Below are positions 16,385 to 24,380 of a stretch of 39,975 nt of DNA, piece after piece; within the stretch, counting starts at the first letter, position 1, and each line of letters begins with the position of its first letter. Source of the stretch: an uncultured Eubacteriales bacterium (GTDB taxonomy: Bacteria > Bacillota > Clostridia > Oscillospirales > Oscillospiraceae). The DNA lies in NCBI GenBank assembly GCA_900549865.1, contig URPU01000008.1:1-39975 (forward strand). The letters are read 5' to 3'. The translations under genes and the position numbers were made by a program. The notes below the pieces were generated by a model. It did not search any database, was not told the origin of the DNA, and saw nothing but the letters and a program-made list of their open reading frames with translations.

Positions 16385-16789
16385 TTATCTCTTCTGCGGG
16401 TTTACGATGTTGCGCCAGTCGAGATCGCCCCGGCGCAGCCCCTGCACGAGCACCTCCGCCGTCGCCACATTCGTGGCGAAGGGGATCTGGTACTGGTCGC
16501 ACAGGCGCTCTATCTTGTTGATGTCGTCAAAGCCTCTGGGATTGGCCGGGTCGCAGAAAAACAGCACGAGGTCTATCTCGTTGAAGGAGATGCGCGCGCC
16601 TATCTGCTGCGCGCCGCCCTGATCCGCGTGGAGGTAGAGCGTGATGGGCAGCCCCGTCGCCTCCGAGACAAGCTTGCCCGTCACGTGCGTGGCGCAGAGC
16701 GAATGCTCGGCAAGTATGCCGCAGTATGCGATGCAGAATTGGACCATCAGTTCCTTTTTTCTGTCGTGTGCCATCAATGCAATGTTCAT
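16385..16789 (-). CDS. Methylglyoxal synthase homologue with a substituted active site
   Basis: The 134-residue protein matches methylglyoxal synthase over its full length: AHDRKKELM near the start, TGKLVSEATGLPI, QQIGARI, EIDLVLFF, PFATNVATAEVL and the Clostridia-type ending GDLDWRNIVNP. The enzyme converts dihydroxyacetone phosphate to methylglyoxal. By hand alignment to the E. coli enzyme, however, catalytic Asp71 is Ala60 here, His98 is Phe87 and Asp101 is Ile90. In the phosphate-binding loop Ser65-Gly66-Pro67 is His54-Ala55-Asp56, and Gly46-Thr47 is His35-Val36. Asp20, Lys23, Thr45, Thr48 and Asp91 equivalents remain. The scaffold is preserved without frameshift, so it looks like a selected non-catalytic or re-purposed protein. 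It has its own promoter after mrdA. Confidence 0.85.
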   Translation of the reverse strand: MNIALMAHDRKKELMVQFCIAYCGILAEHSLCATHVTGKLVSEATGLPITLYLHADQGGAQQIGARISFNEIDLVLFFCDPANPRGFDDINKIERLCDQYQIPFATNVATAEVLVQGLRRGDLDWRNIVNPQKR

Positions 16790-16816
16790 TCTCTTCTCCG
16801 TTTCTCTTCCGGTTAT

Positions 16817-16843
16817 CCGTCAGCTCTTCACCGTCAGCTCTTC
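16817..16843 (-). repeat. Tandem 13-bp repeat in the leader of the synthase-like gene
   Basis: CCGTCAGCTCTTC occurs twice at 14-base spacing (16817-16829 and 16831-16843). The repeat sits between the promoter and the start codon. It could bind a regulator or simply be a slippage product. Confidence 0.6.
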
Positions 16844-16877
16844 TTTATTTCTTTTTTCACATATAATAGTCTGTATT

Positions 16878-16906
16878 ATTATAAACACACTTAACCCAAA
16901 CTGCAA
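16878..16906 (-). promoter_or_regulatory. Promoter of the methylglyoxal synthase-like gene
   Basis: On the minus strand TTGCAG (16901-16906), a 17-base spacer and TATAAT (16878-16883) lie about 90 bases before the start codon. The gene can therefore be expressed apart from the mre operon. Confidence 0.75.
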
Positions 16907-16935
16907 CTGCTTTTTGCACCGTTTCCGGGCAAATT

Positions 16936-19101
16936 TCACTTCAGCAGGGTCATTTCCTCCTCGGCCGAGTCGCTGTAGCCGCGAATGACGTAATAGGCGT
17001 TGAGTATGTCGCGCGCGATGAACGACACGTTCGCGCCGGAGCCGCCGCGCTCGACCACGATGCTTATGGCGATCTCCGGGTCGTCGGCCGGGGCGTAGCA
17101 GATGAACATACCGTCGTTCGTGATGCCCTCGCCCTTCTGGGCGGTGCCGGTCTTGCCGTTGACGCCGTAGGTCTCGCCGTTGCGCACCTTGGTAAAGCTG
17201 CACTTGATGAAGTTTTCATACACGGCCTGGTTGCCGGGGTAGTTGACCACAAGGTGCATCCCCTCCTTGACCGCATCCCAGTTATACGTGGCCGATTCCA
17301 CGTGGCTGAGCACCTCCGGCTCGCGCTCGTACACCTTCTCGCTGTAGTCGTAGCTTCTGACGGTCTTGAGGATGGAGGCCGAGTGCCTGTCGCCGTAGTT
17401 TGCGAGCGTGGCGGCGTATTCCGCCATCTGCAGGGGGGAGAATATGCTGTCCGACTGGCCGATGGCCGCTTGCAGCGTGTCGCCTATTCGCCACTCGGAG
17501 CCGGCGTAGTCATAGTGGTTTTCGCGGTTGGACATGTTGCCCTTCGTCTCGACGAGCTCTATGCCCGTGCTCACGCCCAGCCCGAAGGCATGGGCGACCT
17601 CGCCCAGATAGTCAACGCCAAGCTCGTTGCCGATGGTGTAGAAGTAGTAGTTGCACGAATCGCGTATGGCGGTGGAGGTGTTCTCCTCCGGGTGCTTGAG
17701 GTGTTCGTTCTTGTTGGCGTTCCAGATCCAGCATTCAGGCGAATAGCCCTCGGCGGAGTACTTGGTGTAAACGCCCTCGCATTTTATCTTGTCGGCGGTG
17801 TTTATGACGCCCTTGTTCAGCGCCGCGATCGCCGTGACCAGCTTGAAGGTGGAGCCGGGGGCGTATGCGCCCATGAGCGCGCGGTTGAAAAGCGGCGCGT
17901 TCGGCGTTGCGAGAAGCTCCTGATAGTTTTCGATTATCGTGGACACGTCGAAGGTCGGCCAGCTTGCGATGGCAAGCGGCTCCCCGGTGTTGACGTCCAC
18001 CACCACGGCGGCGGCGCCGGTTATCTCGTCCTTCATGTCCGCGTTGTAGTCGCCGCGGGCAAGGCCCTCCGCGCGCTCCTGTGCGCGCGTCTTTATAAGC
18101 CCCTGCACACCGGCATTGAGGATACGCTCGGTCTGCTCCTGAAGCGTCTGGTCGATGGTGAGGTATATGTGGTTCCCGGGCACAGGCTCCTCGGTGTACA
18201 CCGTGCTCAGCACCGTGCCGGAGGCGTTCTTCGTCTCTATCACCGTGCCGTCCTTGCCGTGGAGATAGTTTTCAAAGGCGTATTCCACGCCGTCCTTGCC
18301 GACGTAGGCATCGGTGGAGTATTTCAGCAGGGAGTATTTTTCATACTCCTCCTGCGTCATCAGGCCGACGTAGCCGAGGATGTGCGCGGCATAGTCCGTG
18401 CCGTATTCGCGCGTATACGCGCGGTTGACATTTATGCCGGCAAGCTTGTTTTCCATGATGGAGGATATCAGCTTCATGCTGGCGTTCTCGACAAAGACGT
18501 AGTCGGCGGTGTTTATCGCATAGCGCACGTTGATGGAATAGCGCACGCCGGCGATGATGCGCATCTCCTGCGCGGAGTAGCTGTTGTCTATTTCATAGCG
18601 CGTGCGCATATAGCTCATCAGCTCCACGGCGGTGGGGTTCTCCGGATCCGCCACGAGATCCTTGAGCTCCTTCTGCTTGTCCGCGATGTATGCCTTCAGC
18701 ATCGTGCGCTGTATCTCCGTCATGTCCGCAAGATACTCAAAGGGCGGGTCGCGCGTGATGGGCAGGTCGTCCGTATACACGTCGCCGTAGCCCTCCACCA
18801 TCTGCACAAGGCCAAGGATGGTCTCGTTCGGGTTTTCGTTGGCGAAGAGCTTGGTCGTGTCTATGGTGAGGTTATAGGTCTCGGAATTGCTCACCAGCAC
18901 GCGGCCGTAGCGGTCTAGGATGTTCCCGCGCGCCGCGGTCACGGCGCGCTCCTCATTCGTTATCTCGTTGCTCTGGTTGTAGTATTTTTCGCCCTCTATG
19001 ATCTGGAGGTCATAGAGCTCGTAGATGTACACAGTCAGCAGTATCAATATTGCCACTATCATCGCGGCGACCCTGCCCTGCCTTACAAGTCTGTGATGCA
19101 T
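16936..19101 (-). CDS. mrdA: Penicillin-binding protein 2 (elongasome transpeptidase)
   Basis: The 721-residue class B PBP has one N-terminal membrane anchor (about 12-30), a pedestal or dimerisation domain, and the transpeptidase domain. The active-site motifs are S417-T-F-K420, S482-C-N484 and K650-T-G-T653. It cross-links peptidoglycan during side-wall elongation with RodA and MreBCD. AAAGGA lies seven bases before the ATG. It follows mreD by 42 bases and closes the maf-mreC-mreD-mrdA run. In many Clostridia minCDE and rodA come next; here a promoter and the methylglyoxal synthase homologue follow directly. Confidence 0.95.
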   Translation of the reverse strand: MHHRLVRQGRVAAMIVAILILLTVYIYELYDLQIIEGEKYYNQSNEITNEERAVTAARGNILDRYGRVLVSNSETYNLTIDTTKLFANENPNETILGLVQMVEGYGDVYTDDLPITRDPPFEYLADMTEIQRTMLKAYIADKQKELKDLVADPENPTAVELMSYMRTRYEIDNSYSAQEMRIIAGVRYSINVRYAINTADYVFVENASMKLISSIMENKLAGINVNRAYTREYGTDYAAHILGYVGLMTQEEYEKYSLLKYSTDAYVGKDGVEYAFENYLHGKDGTVIETKNASGTVLSTVYTEEPVPGNHIYLTIDQTLQEQTERILNAGVQGLIKTRAQERAEGLARGDYNADMKDEITGAAAVVVDVNTGEPLAIASWPTFDVSTIIENYQELLATPNAPLFNRALMGAYAPGSTFKLVTAIAALNKGVINTADKIKCEGVYTKYSAEGYSPECWIWNANKNEHLKHPEENTSTAIRDSCNYYFYTIGNELGVDYLGEVAHAFGLGVSTGIELVETKGNMSNRENHYDYAGSEWRIGDTLQAAIGQSDSIFSPLQMAEYAATLANYGDRHSASILKTVRSYDYSEKVYEREPEVLSHVESATYNWDAVKEGMHLVVNYPGNQAVYENFIKCSFTKVRNGETYGVNGKTGTAQKGEGITNDGMFICYAPADDPEIAISIVVERGGSGANVSFIARDILNAYYVIRGYSDSAEEEMTLLK

Positions 19102-19143
19102 TGAAAAGTCCTTTCTGGTCTGTGCGCCCGCTCTCCGCCGGTT

Positions 19144-19650
19144 TTACTCTATCCACTCCGCCGGCGGAAAATACGCCAGCACGGCGGGCGGCAGCGACCA
19201 CAGCGTCTGCAAAAGCACCGTCGTGATCATCGAGCCCTCCCACGCGTCCAGCGCCGCCGTTTTCAGCATCTGCACGACGCCCGTTATCAGCAGCGCCGCA
19301 AGCGTCGCGCCCATGAAGGCGAAAAAGCGCCGGTTGATGAAAAACTGCGACACGAAGCCCGTGGCAAAGCTCAGCACCGGGAAGAGCACCGTGAAGGTGA
19401 TGGTGTTCTCTATGAAGGCCATATCCGCGAATATGCCCATGATAAGGCTGAATACCGCCCCCCATGTCGCCCCCTCGAACATGCCCACGGCCACGGCCAC
19501 GGCCGGCAGCACCAGCGGGCACACGCCGAACAGGCGAAGCTGCGTGAACAGCATGTTCTGCGCCACGAGCGCAAGGAACATGAAAAGCGCGTATTTCAGC
19601 AGTCTTTTTATGTTTGCCTTGGAGAATATCTCCTTAAGATTGATGTTCAA
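19144..19650 (-). CDS. mreD: Rod shape-determining protein MreD
   Basis: The 168-residue integral membrane protein has five or six membrane segments after a charged N-terminus (KEIFSKANIKRLLKYA). The conserved region A-T-W-G-A-V-F-S-L-I-M-G-I-F-A-D is typical of MreD. It is part of the elongasome, contacting MreC and PBP2. It begins two bases after the mreC stop. MreD is poorly conserved in sequence, so position between mreC and mrdA adds much of the support. Confidence 0.9.
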   Translation of the reverse strand: MNINLKEIFSKANIKRLLKYALFMFLALVAQNMLFTQLRLFGVCPLVLPAVAVAVGMFEGATWGAVFSLIMGIFADMAFIENTITFTVLFPVLSFATGFVSQFFINRRFFAFMGATLAALLITGVVQMLKTAALDAWEGSMITTVLLQTLWSLPPAVLAYFPPAEWIE

Positions 19651-19652
19651 GT

Positions 19653-20495
19653 CTACTCCACCACTTCAAAGCTCTTTATCACGAACACCTGCACGAGCGT
19701 GTCAAAGCTGCACTCGGGCTTGATGATGCCGTACTCTATCTGTCCGCCGGCCTCGGTCTGTATGTTGCTTATGGTGCCGATGAGAAGCCCCGCCGGGAAT
19801 GCGCCGCCCGAGCCGGAGGTCAGCACCTCGTCGCCGACGAAGATCTGCGCGCCCTCCGCGAGATAGGTCAGCTTTGCCTGCTTTTTCTTCATCAGGTCGA
19901 ATTCGCCCACCGACATGCCCGACGAGCCGGACGAGCCGACGTAAGCGCCGACGCTCATATCCACGTCGATTATCGTGCTGACCGTCGCCCAGGTCTCGCC
20001 AAGCTCCGTTATCTGTCCGACGAGCACGCCGTACTCCGTCACGACAGGGTCGTTCAGCTCTATCCCGCTGCTGCGCCCCTTGCTTATCGTAAACGACGAC
20101 GACCAGTTCGACGACGACCACAAAACCACCTTGCACGACTCCATCTCATAGTCGGTGTGCTTCTCTCTCAGCTCCAGAAGCTGGCGCAGGCGGGTGTTCT
20201 CCTCCGACGCGGCGATGCCGTCGCGCGCGGACTGCTGCGCGTCGGCAAGCTGTGAGCGCAGCGATTCGTTCTCCGCCTGAAGCGCGTCGTATTTATAAAG
20301 ATAGCCGTATATCGTGTCGAACCAGTTGACCGTGGAGCTGAGCACCTTTTTTATCGGCGCCTCCAGCACGCCCGTGGCGTTCTGGAGAAAGCCTATCTCC
20401 CCGCCGCGCGCCGCCGCGCCGAAGCCGATTATCACCGCGACCGCCGCCACGATTATGCCGATGCGTATTCCGTTTTTCCTCAGATATTCCTTCAA
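19653..20495 (-). CDS. mreC: Cell shape-determining protein MreC
   Basis: The 280-residue protein has a short cytoplasmic tail, one membrane segment at about 10-30, and a coiled coil at about 67-115 (YDALQAENESLRSQLADAQQ). The two beta domains of MreC follow, with V-V-L-W-S-S-S-N-W, and G-V-L-V-G-Q-I-T-E-L-G later. It is the periplasmic-side scaffold that links MreB-driven movement to PBP2. The gene starts seven bases after maf. The expected mreB gene, normally directly upstream of mreC, is missing from this locus. Confidence 0.94.
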   Translation of the reverse strand: MKEYLRKNGIRIGIIVAAVAVIIGFGAAARGGEIGFLQNATGVLEAPIKKVLSSTVNWFDTIYGYLYKYDALQAENESLRSQLADAQQSARDGIAASEENTRLRQLLELREKHTDYEMESCKVVLWSSSNWSSSFTISKGRSSGIELNDPVVTEYGVLVGQITELGETWATVSTIIDVDMSVGAYVGSSGSSGMSVGEFDLMKKKQAKLTYLAEGAQIFVGDEVLTSGSGGAFPAGLLIGTISNIQTEAGGQIEYGIIKPECSFDTLVQVFVIKSFEVVE

Positions 20496-20502
20496 CGGGC
20501 CA

Positions 20503-21081
20503 TCACTCCTTAATAAGCTCCACTCCGGCCTCTTTCAGCATGGAATCAAGTCTGCACAATGGCAGACCCATAACGTTGAAAAAGTCCCCGTCTATGCCGC
20601 GCACGAATACCGCGCCCCGGCCCTGCGCGCCGTATGCGCCGGCCTTGTCCATCGGCTCGCCCGTGGCGATATAGGCATCGATCTCCGCGTCCGTTATCTC
20701 GCGGAAGTGCACCCTGGTCATTTCGGCCTCGACATGCACTCTCCCGTGCGCGGCCACGGCCACGCCGGTATAGACCTCGTGCGTGTTACCGCGAAGTCGG
20801 GAGAGCATCCCCGCGGCCTCCTCCTTCGAGTGGGGCTTGCCGTAGATATGCCCGTCGAACCACACGATGGTGTCCGCAGCGACGCACACATCGTCCGCGG
20901 CGCAGTGCGCGCGCACCTCCTCGCACTTGGCGAGGGCCAGCGCCTTCACGGTCTCCGCCGGGCCTGCGCCCGCGGGCGGGTGCTCCTCCCCCTTTGCGGG
21001 GATTATCTTCATATCCTTCACTCCAAGCATCTCCATCAGCTCTCTGCGCCGCGGCGATGCGGAGGCCAGTATAACTGCCAT
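20503..21081 (-). CDS. maf: Maf-family nucleoside triphosphate pyrophosphatase
   Basis: The 192-residue protein has the Maf signature at its start, ILASASPRRRELM, plus the conserved VAADTIVWFDG and GKP-x-x-x-x-E-A motifs, TGVAV, and the later Y-I-A-T-G-E-P-M-D-K-A-G-A-Y. Maf proteins hydrolyse dTTP, UTP or modified pyrimidine nucleotides and prevent their incorporation. In Clostridia maf commonly precedes radC-mreBCD; here it directly precedes mreC. It begins 18 bases after the U32 peptidase gene, so it is probably transcribed from the promoter at 23286-23315. Confidence 0.94.
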   Translation of the reverse strand: MAVILASASPRRRELMEMLGVKDMKIIPAKGEEHPPAGAGPAETVKALALAKCEEVRAHCAADDVCVAADTIVWFDGHIYGKPHSKEEAAGMLSRLRGNTHEVYTGVAVAAHGRVHVEAEMTRVHFREITDAEIDAYIATGEPMDKAGAYGAQGRGAVFVRGIDGDFFNVMGLPLCRLDSMLKEAGVELIKE

Positions 21082-21099
21082 GCCGTCAAAGCTCCTTTA

Positions 21100-23184
21100 T
21101 CAGTCTACGCCCCTGTAGTACAGGCCGCGCGTAAGCACGTTGGGCTTGTAGTCGGAAAGCCCCATGTGCCCCTTCGCCACCTCCACGCACTCGCGCGCGC
21201 TCTCCGTGGTGAACATCATCCTCAATCCCCACAGCCCGGCGGAGTAAAGATCCTCCTTCTTGTCGGCGAGGTAGAGCTTGTGCGCGTTGTACACCACGTT
21301 GCGGCAGCCGTATTCCTTCACCACGGGGAAGACTGAGCCCATTCTGTCGGCCATCTGTGCCGGCGTCTGACAGGCGCAGCGCCCCGCGCTTTCCTTTATT
21401 ATGCACTGGTCGGACACCATCAGCGGCAGCCGGCCGTATATTATAAGCTCCGTATCCAAAGGCTTGGCCATGTCCTTCACCTGCGCGATGCGCAGCTCGA
21501 ACGAGGCCGTGGCGGAGAGGAAGCCCATCTGGTTGAGCATTTCCAGCGTGTAGGAGTTGAACGCGTTCAGCCCGAAGTCGCCGCGAAGCTTCATCCCGGC
21601 GGCGCGCGCCATCATTATCTGCCCCAGATTCCCCACGAGCGCCTCATTCACGCCATAGTCGAAAAGGCGCTGCAGGGTGGAGTAGACCTCCTTCATCTGC
21701 CGGTCGTTTATTATCCGCGGCAGCACCGCCACCGGCACCGTGCCCTTCTCCACGAACGGCAGCACCAGCTTCGGCTCCTCCGCCATGAGCATGGCGGGCA
21801 CGTATATGTACGCCGGGCGCAGGTCTGCAAGCTCCTTTGTAAGCTGCTCCGCCGTGCGCACCTGCATGATGAGCTTGGGGTCGGCCACGGTGGGCACGTT
21901 CTTCGGTGGCGGGGGGATGGGGGCGCTTCTGCGCGCGGGGGGAACGGCGCGCTTTTCCGAAAGCTCCGATACGAGCTTGCGGCGAAGCTCGTTCACCTCC
22001 GCCGCGGCGAGGTACAGCCCCGGATCCGTCTTGGCGCGGTTTTCCACGCAGTTATACGGCGTGCCGCCGGTCTTGAACATCTGCTCTATAAGATAGCCGT
22101 CCGTCAGGCCCTGGCGCTTGGCCTTTTCCGGCACGGGGCCGTAGGTCACGGCACGGTGTCCGTCGTCGTCGAAGGCGATGGCCTTTATTCTCTCGCCCTT
22201 TTCCGCAACGGTGTAAAAATGCACGGGCACGCGCCGCAGCTCGCCGTCGGCATAGGCGCGGCGGGCCACGGTGAATATCTTCTCCGTGCCCTCCTCCGGC
22301 TCGCCCCGGACGCCGAACATATCCTTCCTGTCGCCGTTGAAGTAGCCCTGCGTGAAGCCCTGCCGCGAAAACGCCTTCGTCAGCATGTCCATTTCCTCCG
22401 GCGTGGGCTGGCGGTGCTCCTTGAGCGCCTTGGAGTATATCCCCGTGACTATCGCGGTGTACTCCGGCCGCTTCATGCGCCCTTCTATCTTGATGCAGGC
22501 CACGCCCGCGTCCTCTATCTCGCGCAGTCTGTCCACAAGGCAGTTATCCTTCAGCGACATGGGGTAGTCGTCCATGCGCCCGCCGAGGGAATACTGCATC
22601 CGGCACGGCTGCGCGCACATGCCGCGGTTGCCGCTGCGCCGGCCTATAAGGCTGGACATATAGCACTGCCCGGAATGGCAGAAGCACAGCGCACCGTGCA
22701 CGAATATCTCCGTCTCTATAGGGGAATTCTGCGTTATATATTTTATCTCCTCAAGGCTCAGCTCCCGCGCGAGCACCGCCCGCGTCAGGCCCATTTCCGC
22801 CGCGGCCTGCACGCCCGCAAGGTTGTGTATGCTCATCTGCGTGCTCGCGTGCAGCGGTATGTCCGGCAGTGCCCGGCGTATGGCGGAGATGAGGCCGAGA
22901 TCCTGAATTATTATCCCGTCCGCCCCGCAGTTGGAGGCGAGGCGCGCCGCGGCCACGGCGTCTGCCATTTCCCTGTCGTTTACGAGCGTGTTCAGCGTCA
23001 CGTACACCCTGCACCCGCGGATGCGGCAGTAGGTCACGGCCTTTTCAAATTCCTCATTCGTGAAATTCTTCGCCCCGCGGCGGGCGTTGAAGTCGCCCAT
23101 GCCGAGATATATGGCGTCCGCGCCGTTCTGCACGGCGGCTATTACCGCCTCCGGAGAGCCGGCGGGTGAAAGAAGCTCAAGCAT
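21100..23184 (-). CDS. U32 family peptidase / RlhA-like hydroxylation protein (long form)
   Basis: The 694-residue protein starts at the ATG at 23184 (MLELLSPAGSPEAVIAAV); 32 upstream in-frame codons cross the promoter. The U32 core has ADAIYLG, LHASTQMS, an HGALCFCHSGQCYMSS stretch and G-N-R-G-M-C-A-Q-P-C-R with the four clustered cysteines of the family. The C-terminal half matches long forms with a DUF3656-type region and ends with a second TIM-like part containing CACQTP. Long U32 proteins such as RlhA hydroxylate a 23S rRNA cytidine; other members act on tRNA uridine 34. An rRNA or tRNA modification role is more likely than collagen degradation, by family analogy. Confidence 0.88.
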   Translation of the reverse strand: MLELLSPAGSPEAVIAAVQNGADAIYLGMGDFNARRGAKNFTNEEFEKAVTYCRIRGCRVYVTLNTLVNDREMADAVAAARLASNCGADGIIIQDLGLISAIRRALPDIPLHASTQMSIHNLAGVQAAAEMGLTRAVLARELSLEEIKYITQNSPIETEIFVHGALCFCHSGQCYMSSLIGRRSGNRGMCAQPCRMQYSLGGRMDDYPMSLKDNCLVDRLREIEDAGVACIKIEGRMKRPEYTAIVTGIYSKALKEHRQPTPEEMDMLTKAFSRQGFTQGYFNGDRKDMFGVRGEPEEGTEKIFTVARRAYADGELRRVPVHFYTVAEKGERIKAIAFDDDGHRAVTYGPVPEKAKRQGLTDGYLIEQMFKTGGTPYNCVENRAKTDPGLYLAAAEVNELRRKLVSELSEKRAVPPARRSAPIPPPPKNVPTVADPKLIMQVRTAEQLTKELADLRPAYIYVPAMLMAEEPKLVLPFVEKGTVPVAVLPRIINDRQMKEVYSTLQRLFDYGVNEALVGNLGQIMMARAAGMKLRGDFGLNAFNSYTLEMLNQMGFLSATASFELRIAQVKDMAKPLDTELIIYGRLPLMVSDQCIIKESAGRCACQTPAQMADRMGSVFPVVKEYGCRNVVYNAHKLYLADKKEDLYSAGLWGLRMMFTTESARECVEVAKGHMGLSDYKPNVLTRGLYYRGVD

Positions 23185-23285
23185 CGTATCAGTTCCTCTT
23201 GTTTTTCCTGCGGCGCTGCGCGATAATACAGTCCGCGTGGTTCTATTTTCTCGCAAAATATACTCTACGTAATTATACATCGTGC

Positions 23286-23315
23286 ATTATAGCACATTTA
23301 TTGCTATTGCGACAA
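23286..23315 (-). promoter_or_regulatory. Promoter of the U32-maf-mre operon
   Basis: On the minus strand TATAAT (23286-23291) with a TGC extension follows TTGTCG (23310-23315) at an 18-base spacing. Its -35 box overlaps that of the divergent dnaD promoter. Confidence 0.65.
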
Positions 23316-23335
23316 GACAAAAATGATGCTATAAT
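23307..23335 (+). promoter_or_regulatory. Promoter of the dnaD operon
   Basis: TTGCGA (23307-23312), a 17-base spacer and TATAAT (23330-23335) lie 58 bases upstream of dnaD. The -35 box shares three bases with the -35 box of the divergent U32 promoter, so both promoters cannot be occupied at once. Confidence 0.7.
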
Positions 23336-23393
23336 TACTTTTACATTTACGTCATATTTTTCTAATCCCGGCGCGGCAGGAAGAAGGCGGCAC

Positions 23394-24365
23394 ATGGCAG
23401 AGGCTTCGCGCGACAATTCAATAATAATATCCCCGCAGGCCGCGGACAGGCTCATCGCCGCGCATGACGGCGACGTGGCGCTGCTGTACATATACAGGCT
23501 GCGCACCGGCTGCACCGGGCATGAGCAGGCCGCGCGCGACCTGTGCCGCACGCTCAGGGAGATAGAAGCGGCCGACGAGAAGCTCAGCCGCCTTGCGCTG
23601 TTCGACGGCGGCGCACGGGGCGCTTCGCCCGCGCCCGTCCAAGCAGCCCCCGCGCCCGTTCCGGCGCGCACGGTTCCCCCCGCCCCGGCGGATGAGCTGC
23701 CGCAGTACAGCGCGGAGGATATCGTCCGCCGCAGCCGGACGGACGGGGAGTTCGCCGCGATAGTGGCGGAGGCGTCGAAGGTCATGGGCCGCGTCCTCGG
23801 CGGCGTGGACATGAAAACGCTTTTCGGCATATATGATTATCTCGGCCTGCCGGCGGATGTGATAATGCTGCTTATAAACTTCTGCGGCCGCCAGTATGCA
23901 GAGCGGTACGGCACGCAGCGCCGCCCCAGCGCGCGCGCCATAGAGAAAGAGGCCTACATCTGGGTCAACCGCGAGATAATGACCGTGGAGCAGGCGGAGG
24001 AATACATCCGCGCCGCGGATGAGCGCCGCGGTACCATCGCCGAGGTCAAAAACGCCATCGGCATCCGCGGGCGTGAGCTTACAAAGACCGAGCAGGGCTA
24101 TGTTTCGTCATGGCTGGATATGGGCTACGGCGCGGACGTTATCGCCGTGGCTTACGACAGGACGGTGACGAACACGGGCGCGCTCAAGTGGAACTATATG
24201 AACAAGATCCTTCTCTCCTGGCATGAAAAGGGCGTGCGCACGGCGCGCGACATTGAGGAGAAGGACGGCCGGCAGAGAAGCCCCGGCGCGAAGAGCGCCG
24301 CCGCGCCGCGCGGCAGCCGCCCGGCGGACTTTGAGGGGCTGGATTCCCTGCTGGACAAGATATGA
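23394..24365 (+). CDS. DnaD domain protein (replication initiation)
   Basis: The 323-residue protein starts at the ATG at 23394; the frame is open further upstream but that stretch holds the divergent promoters. After an N-terminal winged-helix-like region and an Ala/Pro-rich linker (about 80-105) comes the DnaB2/DnaD C-terminal domain. It contains KTLFGIYDYLGLPADVIMLL, then EKEAYIWVNREI, and near 230-260 the YVSSWLDMGYGADVIAVAYDR motif. The conserved Y-x-x-x-I-x-x-W-like motif closes it (YMNKILLSWHEKG). DnaD proteins help load the replicative helicase at origin or restart sites. The DnaI-like loader gene follows after 15 bases. Confidence 0.9.
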   Translation: MAEASRDNSIIISPQAADRLIAAHDGDVALLYIYRLRTGCTGHEQAARDLCRTLREIEAADEKLSRLALFDGGARGASPAPVQAAPAPVPARTVPPAPADELPQYSAEDIVRRSRTDGEFAAIVAEASKVMGRVLGGVDMKTLFGIYDYLGLPADVIMLLINFCGRQYAERYGTQRRPSARAIEKEAYIWVNREIMTVEQAEEYIRAADERRGTIAEVKNAIGIRGRELTKTEQGYVSSWLDMGYGADVIAVAYDRTVTNTGALKWNYMNKILLSWHEKGVRTARDIEEKDGRQRSPGAKSAAAPRGSRPADFEGLDSLLDKI

Positions 24366-24380
24366 GAGAGGCGGCTTGAA

